Below are positions 15,370-21,931 of a DNA stretch of 64,000 nucleotides, in pieces (the first letter of the stretch is position 1; each line of letters opens with the position of its first letter). This DNA is from Mucilaginibacter_A sp964236465 (GTDB lineage Bacteria > Bacteroidota > Bacteroidia > Sphingobacteriales > Sphingobacteriaceae). The position numbers and the translations under genes are program-made. Under the pieces are notes generated by a model, which was given only the letters and a program-made list of their open reading frames with translations, was not told the DNA's origin and did not search any database. The stretch spans positions 1 to 64,000 of the forward strand of contig CAXSBZ010000014.1 of assembly GCA_964236465.1 (NCBI GenBank). The letters are read 5' to 3'.

Positions 15370-16190
15370 TTATTATGCTGACAATCAAATAATTTACTAT
15401 AAAAATATAAAGTAAATATTTTAGTAAATTTTAAATGTTTTTGTATAAAAAAACTATTCTATTAGCTGATATAATTTGTTTTCATAATTCTATTCGAATT
15501 TATAACCACAATCTACAAAAGGCCTTTGAATTTTATAAACTCAAGAAAACGCTTTTTCAATATTCGAGCAAAATAACGAAATAAAGTTTAGGTTAACAGC
15601 TATCTAAAAATTTTGCTTAAATCATTAAGAATCTGCATAAAAATATACTTTTACCTACATTAATTATTAACCTTAATCAAGATCAATAATCAAAATTCTT
15701 TTTTCGCACTTTTAGTAATTTTTTTACAGCTTGTAGCAAATTAAGTTTTTGTTGCCAGGAAAATTCTCCTATTCGTCTTGCAGAAAAACTCTCAACCCAT
15801 AGTTAGAATAGTCCCACTGTTTTAACTGTTGGCTTAATGCTGGATTGCAGTATTTCGATTCTGTTAAATAATCTTTTTTACAATTTCCATGAAGTATTGG
15901 GTCTTAAAAAGTGTATAGGCAAATATTTTGTTGCCGAATAATTAATGGCTAAATACTGTTTTTGTTAATTATCCTAAGTTTTCTTGCAAAGTCAGCAGAT
16001 TCTTTATTTTTTAATTAAACATCGGTCTAAACAAGCTGCCTTTTGCTTATAAAAATTTATGATATGATAATTTTTAATCATTTACAATGAATCAATATTT
16101 AATTATTGATTAAATAAATAACTTATCAAAAAATAACTCTGCAAATTCATATAGCGTAAAAGTTGACCAGTTAACTACCAAATTTGGAAT
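15370..16190. other. AT-rich stretch without recognisable genes
   Basis: About 0.8 kb, very AT-rich, with stops in all frames, no tRNA, no clear hairpin terminator and no copy of the dispersed 15-mer. It lies between the propeller remnant and the first Ig-like surface protein gene. It may hold the long leader of that gene or be decayed sequence; I see no specific signal. Confidence 0.6.
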
Positions 16191-16191
16191 A

Positions 16192-16368
16192 ATGAACATA
16201 AGGTTGCAGAATAAATACCTTGAGAACCAGGCAAATAAACAGCAACAGTTTAAGGCAAATTACAGGTTTTCGCTTTCAGCCCAATTGACATGCTTCATGT
16301 CCGGCATCACCAAATTTAACTCAACACATTCCAGAAATTGTGTAGCATACCTAATAAATAACAAGTAA
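16192..16368 (+). CDS. Doubtful small open frame, 58 residues
   Basis: ATG at 16192 to TAA at 16366-16368. The frame is open about 80 bases further upstream but without a start. The product is rich in Asn, Gln and Lys (NKYLENQANKQQQFKAN) and has no recognised family or signal. It ends 9 bases before the Ig-like protein gene. An 85-codon open stretch in such AT-rich DNA is unusual but could be chance or a gene remnant. Confidence 0.2.
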   Translation: MNIRLQNKYLENQANKQQQFKANYRFSLSAQLTCFMSGITKFNSTHSRNCVAYLINNK

Positions 16369-16377
16369 TCATTGCTT

Positions 16378-17070
16378 ATGAATAAAAATTTTACATTTTT
16401 AAAAATTACACTTTTTTTTAGCTTTTTCACATGGTGTGTTTCTGTACAAGCACAGGTAACCACCGTGAATGGCCCAAGTGATGCCGTTTCCAGCCCTCCG
16501 GCCAGCGCTTCTGCTGTCGGCCAGGTATTGGCACCAAGCAATAACATTTCTTTAAAAATAGGCAATGCTGGCACTGCTTCTGATATTATTTATCAGTGGT
16601 ACAAAATGGACAATACCGGCACAAAGCGTTTGGTGCAAAGCGGCAGCTCTTCTACTTTGCTGGAAACCCCGGCCGGTGCAGGTTATTACACTTATCAACT
16701 GGTTACCAGCAATTCCAATCAATGCTCATCCGACATCTCTGATCCATTTAAAGTGTATGTTTTGCCAAGGCTGGCTCCAACAGTTGTTGCCAGCAAAAGC
16801 ACAGTTTGTGCCGATGGTACAAGTACCTCATTGCTGACAGCAAACCCCGGCAGCGACAAGTATTCTTACCAATATCAATGGATCTTAAACGGTAGTGCTA
16901 TCTCCGGGGCAACGTCAGCAACTTATACTACGCCAACAACTATTTCCGGTACAAATACCTACACCATCCGGGTTGCTTATGTTTTGAGCACTTCCACTAC
17001 CGGTACAGCAGATCAAACAATTACGGTAATACCAGTTCCAACCAAACCGGCAATTTCAATAGGTCAATAA
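16378..17070 (+). CDS. Secreted Ig-like domain protein, possibly a truncated adhesin
   Basis: 230 residues from the ATG at 16378. A signal peptide (LKITLFFSFFTWCVSVQAQ) is followed by two Ig-like domains of the PKD/Ig type, seen in IIYQWYKMDNTGTKR (about residue 60) and YQYQWILNGSAISGA (about residue 160). The protein is rich in Ser and Thr and stops abruptly at PVPTKPAISIGQ, a linker that in long adhesins of Bacteroidota normally leads into another domain. It has no C-terminal sorting domain, so how it is released or anchored is unclear. Confidence 0.6.
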   Translation: MNKNFTFLKITLFFSFFTWCVSVQAQVTTVNGPSDAVSSPPASASAVGQVLAPSNNISLKIGNAGTASDIIYQWYKMDNTGTKRLVQSGSSSTLLETPAGAGYYTYQLVTSNSNQCSSDISDPFKVYVLPRLAPTVVASKSTVCADGTSTSLLTANPGSDKYSYQYQWILNGSAISGATSATYTTPTTISGTNTYTIRVAYVLSTSTTGTADQTITVIPVPTKPAISIGQ

Positions 17071-17106
17071 ATTATAGAGGTAAAAAGGATTAAACTATTG
17101 AAAATT

Positions 17107-18324
17107 ATGATATTAAATAAAATTTTCATTTTTAAATTCATTTTGCCTCTCTTTTTATTTAGTTTCGGTATGGAGGCATTTGCTTTAGCTCCGCCAAATC
17201 AAACAGTTACAATCTGCGAAGGGTCTGTAACTATTTTAAATGCAAAAACAAATAATGCAGCGACCTATCAATGGTATTTTAACGGACTAGCAATTACCAA
17301 CGCCAATCAAAATAAATATGCTGTAAGCCAGGCAGGTGTTTACAAAGTAGTTGCTTTAAATGAACAGTCTTGTGCTTCCGAAGCTTCCGATGAAGTAACA
17401 GTGATTGTAGAACCGCTTGCCAAAATTGATTTCCCTGCTATTGCTGATAAAACCTTTGGCGAACTTCCTTTTCATCTTAAAGCTACCTCTTCCGGTGTCG
17501 TTACTTATACTGTTTCTTCTGCAAATGTTATTCGTATTGATGGTGATGTTGCTACGATTATTGGTGTTGGTACAGTTGAAATTACAGCTTCTGTACCCGG
17601 AACAAAAAATTGCCCTAATATAATTTTAGCTAAACAAACGCTCAAAGTAAAACCAATAGTTGCCTTAGCTTCTGCTATCAATCCTGTTGATTTGGCAATT
17701 GTAATAAGTTCAGAAAGCAGGCTGATAAATACTGAAGAACCGTTTGAATACACTATCAGTATAAAAAACCAAAGTGCTTATGATGCAACACAAGTTAGCA
17801 TAACGGATACTTTGCCGGCAGCACTTGATTTTGTAGCTATCAGCAATGCAATGGCCGGAACAGCAACTTACGATGCTATAAGCCGCTCAGTTACTTGGAC
17901 AATGACAGAACTTCAGGCCCACAACAACTCTGAACTCCGGTTCTCGGTTAAAGCAACCCAGCACGGAACCATCAGCAACATGGCCAGGATCACATCAATT
18001 GAAAAAGACAGTAACCCGGTTAACAATGTTTCCACAGATTATAAAGAAGTGCCGGGCATGACAATCCCGAATGTATTTACGCCAAATGGCGACGGGCGCA
18101 ACGATACTTTTAGCATTCCTGATCTTACCCAATATAAAAACAATGAATTGATGATCGTGAACCGCTGGGGCACCAATGTCTATCAAACCAAAAATTATCA
18201 GAACAGCTGGACGGGCGATATGCTGGACGAAGGCACTTACTTTTATAGCCTGAAAGTAATGAACAACAAAGGCAAACAGGAAGAATATAAAGGTTATGTG
18301 ATGCTGCTGCGGAAAGCGATCTGA
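17107..18324 (+). CDS. Multidomain surface protein with gliding-type C-terminal sorting domain
   Basis: About 405 residues from the ATG at 17107. Order: signal peptide ending FALA; an Ig-like domain (YQWYFNGLAITNANQ); a segment TFGELPFHLKATSSG of the MBG/Ig-like kind; a DUF11-type domain (YTISIKNQSAYDATQVSITD); and a C-terminal domain with IPNVFTPNGDGRNDTFSI, VNRWGTNVYQ, SWTGDMLDEGTYFYSLKV and YKGYVMLLR. The last is the CHU_C/type B signal that directs type IX secretion in Bacteroidota. The PorP/SprF-like gene next to it is the partner class known to be linked to type B substrates. Confidence 0.88.
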   Translation: MILNKIFIFKFILPLFLFSFGMEAFALAPPNQTVTICEGSVTILNAKTNNAATYQWYFNGLAITNANQNKYAVSQAGVYKVVALNEQSCASEASDEVTVIVEPLAKIDFPAIADKTFGELPFHLKATSSGVVTYTVSSANVIRIDGDVATIIGVGTVEITASVPGTKNCPNIILAKQTLKVKPIVALASAINPVDLAIVISSESRLINTEEPFEYTISIKNQSAYDATQVSITDTLPAALDFVAISNAMAGTATYDAISRSVTWTMTELQAHNNSELRFSVKATQHGTISNMARITSIEKDSNPVNNVSTDYKEVPGMTIPNVFTPNGDGRNDTFSIPDLTQYKNNELMIVNRWGTNVYQTKNYQNSWTGDMLDEGTYFYSLKVMNNKGKQEEYKGYVMLLRKAI

Positions 18325-18378
18325 TCAGCACACAACTTCATCAACCGGCAAAATGTACAATATGGGAAAGCGTAAAAT

Positions 18379-19362
18379 ATGATTCTGAGCAGTTTTAAAA
18401 CTAAAAAATCCTGGCTGCCGCTTTTACTGGTCCTCGTTTGTTTAGAGGTAAAAGCACAGCAAAATGCGCAATATAGCCAGTACATATTCAACGGTTTGTA
18501 CATCAACCCGGCTTCGGCTGGTGCCAAAGAAGATTTTTATGTCCACAGTTTTTACCGTTCGCAATGGACGGGCGTAACCGGCGCACCGCAAAGTTTTTCG
18601 GTTGCTGCCGACGGAACGATCAATAATGAAAAAGTAGGTTTAGGAATATTATTGGCAAAAGACAAACTTGGTGCACAAAGCACATTGGCCGCTTATGCCA
18701 ATTATGCTTACCGTTTGCAATTGGGTATGCAGGGCCAGCATTTGTCGTTCGGTTTGGGTGCAGGCGTGGTGCAGGCTGCTTTGGATGGTTCAAAGTTAAG
18801 CGGTATTCAGGATGGTGATAACATCATCCCGGTTGGCACACAAAGTACCGTTTTGCCTGATGCCCGCGCCGGGGTACTTTATACCAGCGATACTTTTTTT
18901 GCCGGGTTTTCTGCAGATAACTTGGTGGCCAAATACATGAACCGGGACAAAAGCCTGCTTGTGCCCGTTCCGCAGCCGCACTTTTATCTGACAGCCGGAA
19001 CATTGTTTCCTTTGAATGACAATACCAAGATCAAGCCTTCATTCCTGCTGAAAAATGCTTCGGGAACGGCAACTACTTTAGATATAAATACTTTTTTAAT
19101 TTTAGGCGGCAGCACCTGGATCGGCGGAACGTACCGCAGTAGTTTAAACTTATTTTCAAAAAACTCAACCAGTTTGCAAGGCAGCAATGCTTTGGTGGCG
19201 CAGATAGAAATTTTTGCCACCAGTAAACTCCGCATCGGTTACGCTTTTGATTATTCGCTCACCGCTTTCAGTGGTTTTGGCAATGGCTCGCACGAAATAT
19301 CGCTTGGCATTTACCTTAGCAAAAAACCGGCGCAAAACTTTACGACAAGTAGCTATTTTTAG
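18379..19362 (+). CDS. PorP/SprF family outer membrane protein (type IX secretion)
   Basis: 327 residues. A signal peptide ends LEVKAQ. It is followed by the family signature QNAQYSQYIFNGLYINPASA and FYRSQWTGVTGAPQSFSVAA, with a barrel to the C-terminus. SprF in Flavobacterium johnsoniae is needed to secrete its neighbouring type B substrate SprB; by analogy this protein probably serves the adhesin encoded just upstream. The final TAG (19360-19362) is formed by the TTTTAGG flank of the repeat that follows. Confidence 0.92.
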   Translation: MILSSFKTKKSWLPLLLVLVCLEVKAQQNAQYSQYIFNGLYINPASAGAKEDFYVHSFYRSQWTGVTGAPQSFSVAADGTINNEKVGLGILLAKDKLGAQSTLAAYANYAYRLQLGMQGQHLSFGLGAGVVQAALDGSKLSGIQDGDNIIPVGTQSTVLPDARAGVLYTSDTFFAGFSADNLVAKYMNRDKSLLVPVPQPHFYLTAGTLFPLNDNTKIKPSFLLKNASGTATTLDINTFLILGGSTWIGGTYRSSLNLFSKNSTSLQGSNALVAQIEIFATSKLRIGYAFDYSLTAFSGFGNGSHEISLGIYLSKKPAQNFTTSSYF

Positions 19363-19365
19363 GTT

Positions 19366-19380
19366 GATAAAAGAAGCATC
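19366..19380 (+). repeat. Dispersed 15-mer, GA form, whose flank provides a stop codon
   Basis: GATAAAAGAAGCATC preceded by ATTTTTAGGTT; the TAG is the stop codon of the PorP/SprF-like gene. Confidence 0.92.
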
Positions 19381-19405
19381 AGAAAATCTCGGCTTAAAAC
19401 AAATA

Positions 19406-19552
19406 TTATTTGATCGGTTTTTGGATTGTATTTTCTTGCCAGACATCATGGATGCCATCCAGAAAACCTTGCTTGGCATCTTTCCAGTGCGTAATTAAAC
19501 TGTATAAGAGTACACCAATTAATAGTTTCCAGAATTTGTGTTTGATTTTCAT
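19406..19552 (-). CDS. Small single-helix protein, 48 residues
   Basis: ATG at 19552 to TAA at 19406-19408. The product begins with a basic MKIKHKFWK, has one hydrophobic helix (LLIGVLLYSLITHW) and an amphipathic tail (DAKQGFLDGIHDVWQ). No family is recognised. The clean start, single-pass layout and position in an otherwise empty gap support a real gene. Confidence 0.45.
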   Translation of the reverse strand: MKIKHKFWKLLIGVLLYSLITHWKDAKQGFLDGIHDVWQENTIQKPIK

Positions 19553-19634
19553 GCTGTTGCTTAATCAATTTTTTAAAGATAGCAGAATATGAGGTTTCAG
19601 GTAAGATGTCCTTTTACGAATATTATTTTAAGTC

Positions 19635-19649
19635 GATAAAAGAAGTATT
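19635..19649 (+). repeat. Dispersed 15-mer, GA form
   Basis: GATAAAAGAAGTATT preceded by TTTTAAGTC, in the gap upstream of the small two-gene cassette. Confidence 0.88.
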
Positions 19650-19779
19650 GTTATTTAGGAACTCATTACTTTCCTTTCATTAATCCTAATAATTTATTCA
19701 ACTAACACACCAAAAACAGCATTTGCAACTGATCGAAGAAAAATTTAAGTTGTAAATTAATATTACTATATTTAGCAAT

Positions 19780-20025
19780 ATGGAAACTACTTTTGTAACT
19801 TTCAATCAGCTTAAACAATTATATCCGAATGAATGGATATTGCTGGGTGATCCAGAGATGCAAAACACAACTGTTTTAGGCGGAATTGTACTTTACCATA
19901 GCAAGGATAAAAAAGAAGTGTGCTACATCGGGCGTAACAAAATAGAAGCTTTCTCAAAAGTAACGATTGCCTTTGCAGGTGATTTAAAACAAGCCAGAAA
20001 AATCGGAATTTTAAAGCGGATATGA
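19780..20025 (+). CDS. Small hypothetical protein paired with a retropepsin-like gene
   Basis: 81 residues, soluble: TFNQLKQLYPNEWILLGDPE, then LGGIVLYHSKDKKEVC and a basic C-terminus KQARKIGILKRI. I do not recognise a domain. The gene overlaps the next by four bases (ATGA), so the two are almost certainly translated together. This suggests a two-component unit in which this protein is a partner or substrate of the protease-like product. Confidence 0.65.
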   Translation: METTFVTFNQLKQLYPNEWILLGDPEMQNTTVLGGIVLYHSKDKKEVCYIGRNKIEAFSKVTIAFAGDLKQARKIGILKRI

Positions 20026-20414
20026 ACCATTTCATCTTTGATCGGAAAACAGATGAAGATGTTATTATCGTGAATGCTATCATTGAAGGTAAGTACCAAT
20101 TCAGACTTGCATTAGATACAGCAGCAACTCACACCACGATCGATAGCAATGTTTTATATTTTTCTGGTTACGATTTAAAGGATAGCAAAGGCGAAAAAGA
20201 GATTGAAACTTCCAATGGAATTATTATTGTTGAAATATACAAGATTGAATTATTAGAATCTTTAAGCATTATCAAAAACAACTTTGAAGTTCAGGTTTAT
20301 GATTTTTTAGCTCATGATATCCTGTCTGATTATGATGGTGTGATTGGGTTAGATTTTTTACAAGAAAATAAAGTTTGTATCGATTTTGAAAACAATCAAA
20401 TTCAAATTTATTGA
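20022..20414 (+). CDS. Retropepsin-like aspartic protease, clan AA
   Basis: 130 residues, the size of one retropepsin monomer. The active-site loop reads FRLALDTAATHTTIDSNVL, which fits hydrophobic-Asp-Thr-x-Ala-Ser/Thr except that the usual Gly is Ala. The second conserved strand is YDGVIGLDFLQENKVCIDF, matching the DGIIGxDFL signature of bacterial clan AA proteins. No signal peptide is present, so it probably acts in the cytoplasm, as a homodimer if active. The DTA triad leaves catalytic activity open. Confidence 0.75.
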   Translation: MNHFIFDRKTDEDVIIVNAIIEGKYQFRLALDTAATHTTIDSNVLYFSGYDLKDSKGEKEIETSNGIIIVEIYKIELLESLSIIKNNFEVQVYDFLAHDILSDYDGVIGLDFLQENKVCIDFENNQIQIY

Positions 20415-20455
20415 CATTCAAATTAAACTTTACAAACAATTTTCTTCCTTTCCGC

Positions 20456-20470
20456 CATACTTCTTTTATC
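20456..20470 (-). repeat. Dispersed 15-mer, GA form
   Basis: On the minus strand this reads GATAAAAGAAGTATG preceded by TTTTATGCC, the same variant flank as at 9374. It lies between the retropepsin-like gene and fdhD. Confidence 0.88.
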
Positions 20471-20556
20471 GGCATAAAACCTAAATCGTTCTAAAGTTTG
20501 TTTCGACAAGTTATCTTTCGGCCAAAACTGTTTAATTTTGAAACACAAATTAATTT

Positions 20557-21414
20557 ATGCCGAGAACTTCCATAACGCCGCTTACCATTATTAAAGTTGA
20601 GGAAAATACTGTTGTAAAAACAGCAGATTTTCTGGCCGCAGAAGAACCGCTGGAAATTCGTTTGGGTTATGGTTCGGCACAAAACCGGGTTCAAAAAAGC
20701 ATTTCGGTAACGATGCGCACGCCGGGAAATGATTTTGAGCTGGCCGTTGGTTTTTTGTTTACAGAAGGAATTATTGAAAATATTGGCCAGGTGGCTTCCA
20801 TCAAACATTGCAACGGTTTGCACGAAAACGTGGTTCGCGTAGAACTAATTGATGATCTGGAACTGGATATGAGCAAGCTGGAACGGAATTTCTACACCAC
20901 TTCCAGTTGCGGCGTTTGCGGGAAATCTTCCATTGATGCGGTAAAAACAGTATGCCGTTTGCCGGAAATATTTTCTGATGAACTTCAGTTTTCTTCGGAA
21001 ATTATTTATCGTTTGCCAGACCTGCTTCGCCAGCAACAAGCCATTTTTAACAATACCGGCGGATTGCACGGCTGCGCACTTTTTGATAATAGCGGAAATT
21101 TGCTGCTTGCCCGCGAAGATGTTGGCCGCCACAACGCATTGGACAAACTCATCGGAGCCACATTGCAGCAAGGTTTGTTTCCACTGAATCAATATCTTTT
21201 GCTGCTAAGCGGCCGGGCAAGTTTTGAGCTGATCCAAAAAGCTTATATGGCCGGAATTAAAATCGTAGCTGCCGTTGGCGCACCTTCCAGCCTGGCCGTG
21301 CAAATGGCCACTGATACCGGGATTACGCTGATTGGTTTTTTGCGCGGAGAAAAATTTAATATTTACGCAGGCGAACAAAGGATCAGTTTAAAAAGTTATG
21401 AAACAATAGTTTAA
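20557..21414 (+). CDS. fdhD: Formate dehydrogenase accessory sulfurtransferase
   Basis: 285 residues. FdhD carries sulfur to the molybdenum cofactor of formate dehydrogenase-type enzymes. It has the IRLGYGSAQNRVQKSISVTM N-terminal region, the TSSCGVCGKSSID loop with the two cysteines that relay sulfur, GGLHGCALF, AREDVGRHNALDKLIG and LSGRASFELIQKAYMAGI. It lies upstream of the molybdoenzyme gene that it presumably matures. A TAATTTTG box at 20533-20540 may be its -7 element. Confidence 0.95.
   Translation: MPRTSITPLTIIKVEENTVVKTADFLAAEEPLEIRLGYGSAQNRVQKSISVTMRTPGNDFELAVGFLFTEGIIENIGQVASIKHCNGLHENVVRVELIDDLELDMSKLERNFYTTSSCGVCGKSSIDAVKTVCRLPEIFSDELQFSSEIIYRLPDLLRQQQAIFNNTGGLHGCALFDNSGNLLLAREDVGRHNALDKLIGATLQQGLFPLNQYLLLLSGRASFELIQKAYMAGIKIVAAVGAPSSLAVQMATDTGITLIGFLRGEKFNIYAGEQRISLKSYETIV
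20940..20954 (+). repeat. Dispersed 15-mer, AC form, intragenic
   Basis: GGTAAAAACAGTATG, in frame as VKTV in fdhD. A weaker copy lies at 20613-20627. Confidence 0.7.
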
Positions 21415-21422
21415 TAACATTC

Positions 21423-21539
21423 TGTCATTTTGACCCAAAAGGAGAAATCTTCATCAAAGCGATAACTTCACCAATTTTATATCGATAAAAGAAGCATCGG
21501 AAATTTAAAGAAGATTTCCCTCTTCGGGTCGGAATGACA
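21423..21539. repeat. Long imperfect inverted repeat with TGTCAT...ATGACA ends
   Basis: TGTCATTTTGACCC... (21423-21452) is matched by the reverse complement of 21510-21539, which begins TGTCATTCCGACCC, over about 30 bases with a few mismatches. About 57 bases lie between the arms and contain a GA-form 15-mer (21484-21498). It resembles the REP-like palindromic units that are common between genes in Bacteroidota. Confidence 0.75.
21484..21498 (+). repeat. Dispersed 15-mer, GA form, nested in an inverted repeat
   Basis: GATAAAAGAAGCATC preceded by TTTTATATC, in the central spacer of the 21423-21539 palindromic element. Confidence 0.88.
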
Positions 21540-21558
21540 ATAAAAATATCAGCAAAAA

Positions 21559-21930
21559 ATGAAAATACGTATCAAAGGAAATTCGGTACGCCTGCGCCTC
21601 AGTCGGCCGGAAATAGATTTGTTTGAAAAAGAAGGTTACATCGAAGAAAAAACAGAATTTGCAGACAACACTTTTTGTTATGCGATCCAAAAACTGTTTG
21701 ACGGCCATTCGTTGGATGCTTCTTTTACAGGGCAAAAATTGACGTTTTTTGTTCCGAAAGCTGTGATGCAGGAATGGGTCCATACAGATGTGGTTGGTTT
21801 CAGCCATTATTTGCCGTTGCGGGAAGATAAAACGCTGTTCCTGCTGATTGAAAAAGATTACAAGTGTATTGATGGCGATGAAACGGAAGACCAGTCCGAC
21901 TATTACGACAATCCAATTAAAATTTGTTAA
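21559..21930 (+). CDS. DUF7009-like small protein between fdhD and the oxidoreductase gene
   Basis: 123 residues, soluble. It begins MKIRIKGNSVRLRLSRPEID and ends acidic with DGDETEDQSDYYDNPIKIC. The N-terminal pattern matches a small family of unknown function often found beside formate dehydrogenase genes. Its stop is followed at once by the likely GTG start of the molybdoenzyme, so it may be an accessory protein. An antisense GA-form repeat encodes LDASFTG (21715-21729). Confidence 0.65.
   Translation: MKIRIKGNSVRLRLSRPEIDLFEKEGYIEEKTEFADNTFCYAIQKLFDGHSLDASFTGQKLTFFVPKAVMQEWVHTDVVGFSHYLPLREDKTLFLLIEKDYKCIDGDETEDQSDYYDNPIKIC
21715..21729 (-). repeat. Dispersed 15-mer, GA form, intragenic antisense
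   Basis: On the minus strand this reads TGTAAAAGAAGCATC; on the coding strand it is read as DASFT, part of the recurring word ASFTG. Confidence 0.75.
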
Positions 21931-21931
21931 A

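Noticed and set aside
16260..16574. 104-codon leftward open frame at the start of the Ig-like gene
   Set aside because: It overlaps the signal peptide and first domain of a supported secreted protein and shows no protein-like features.
21848..21931. Longer N-terminus for the molybdoenzyme starting at TTG 21848 or ATG 21872
   Set aside because: These codons lie inside the upstream gene and add residues not expected in the family. The GTG at 21932 directly follows the upstream stop.
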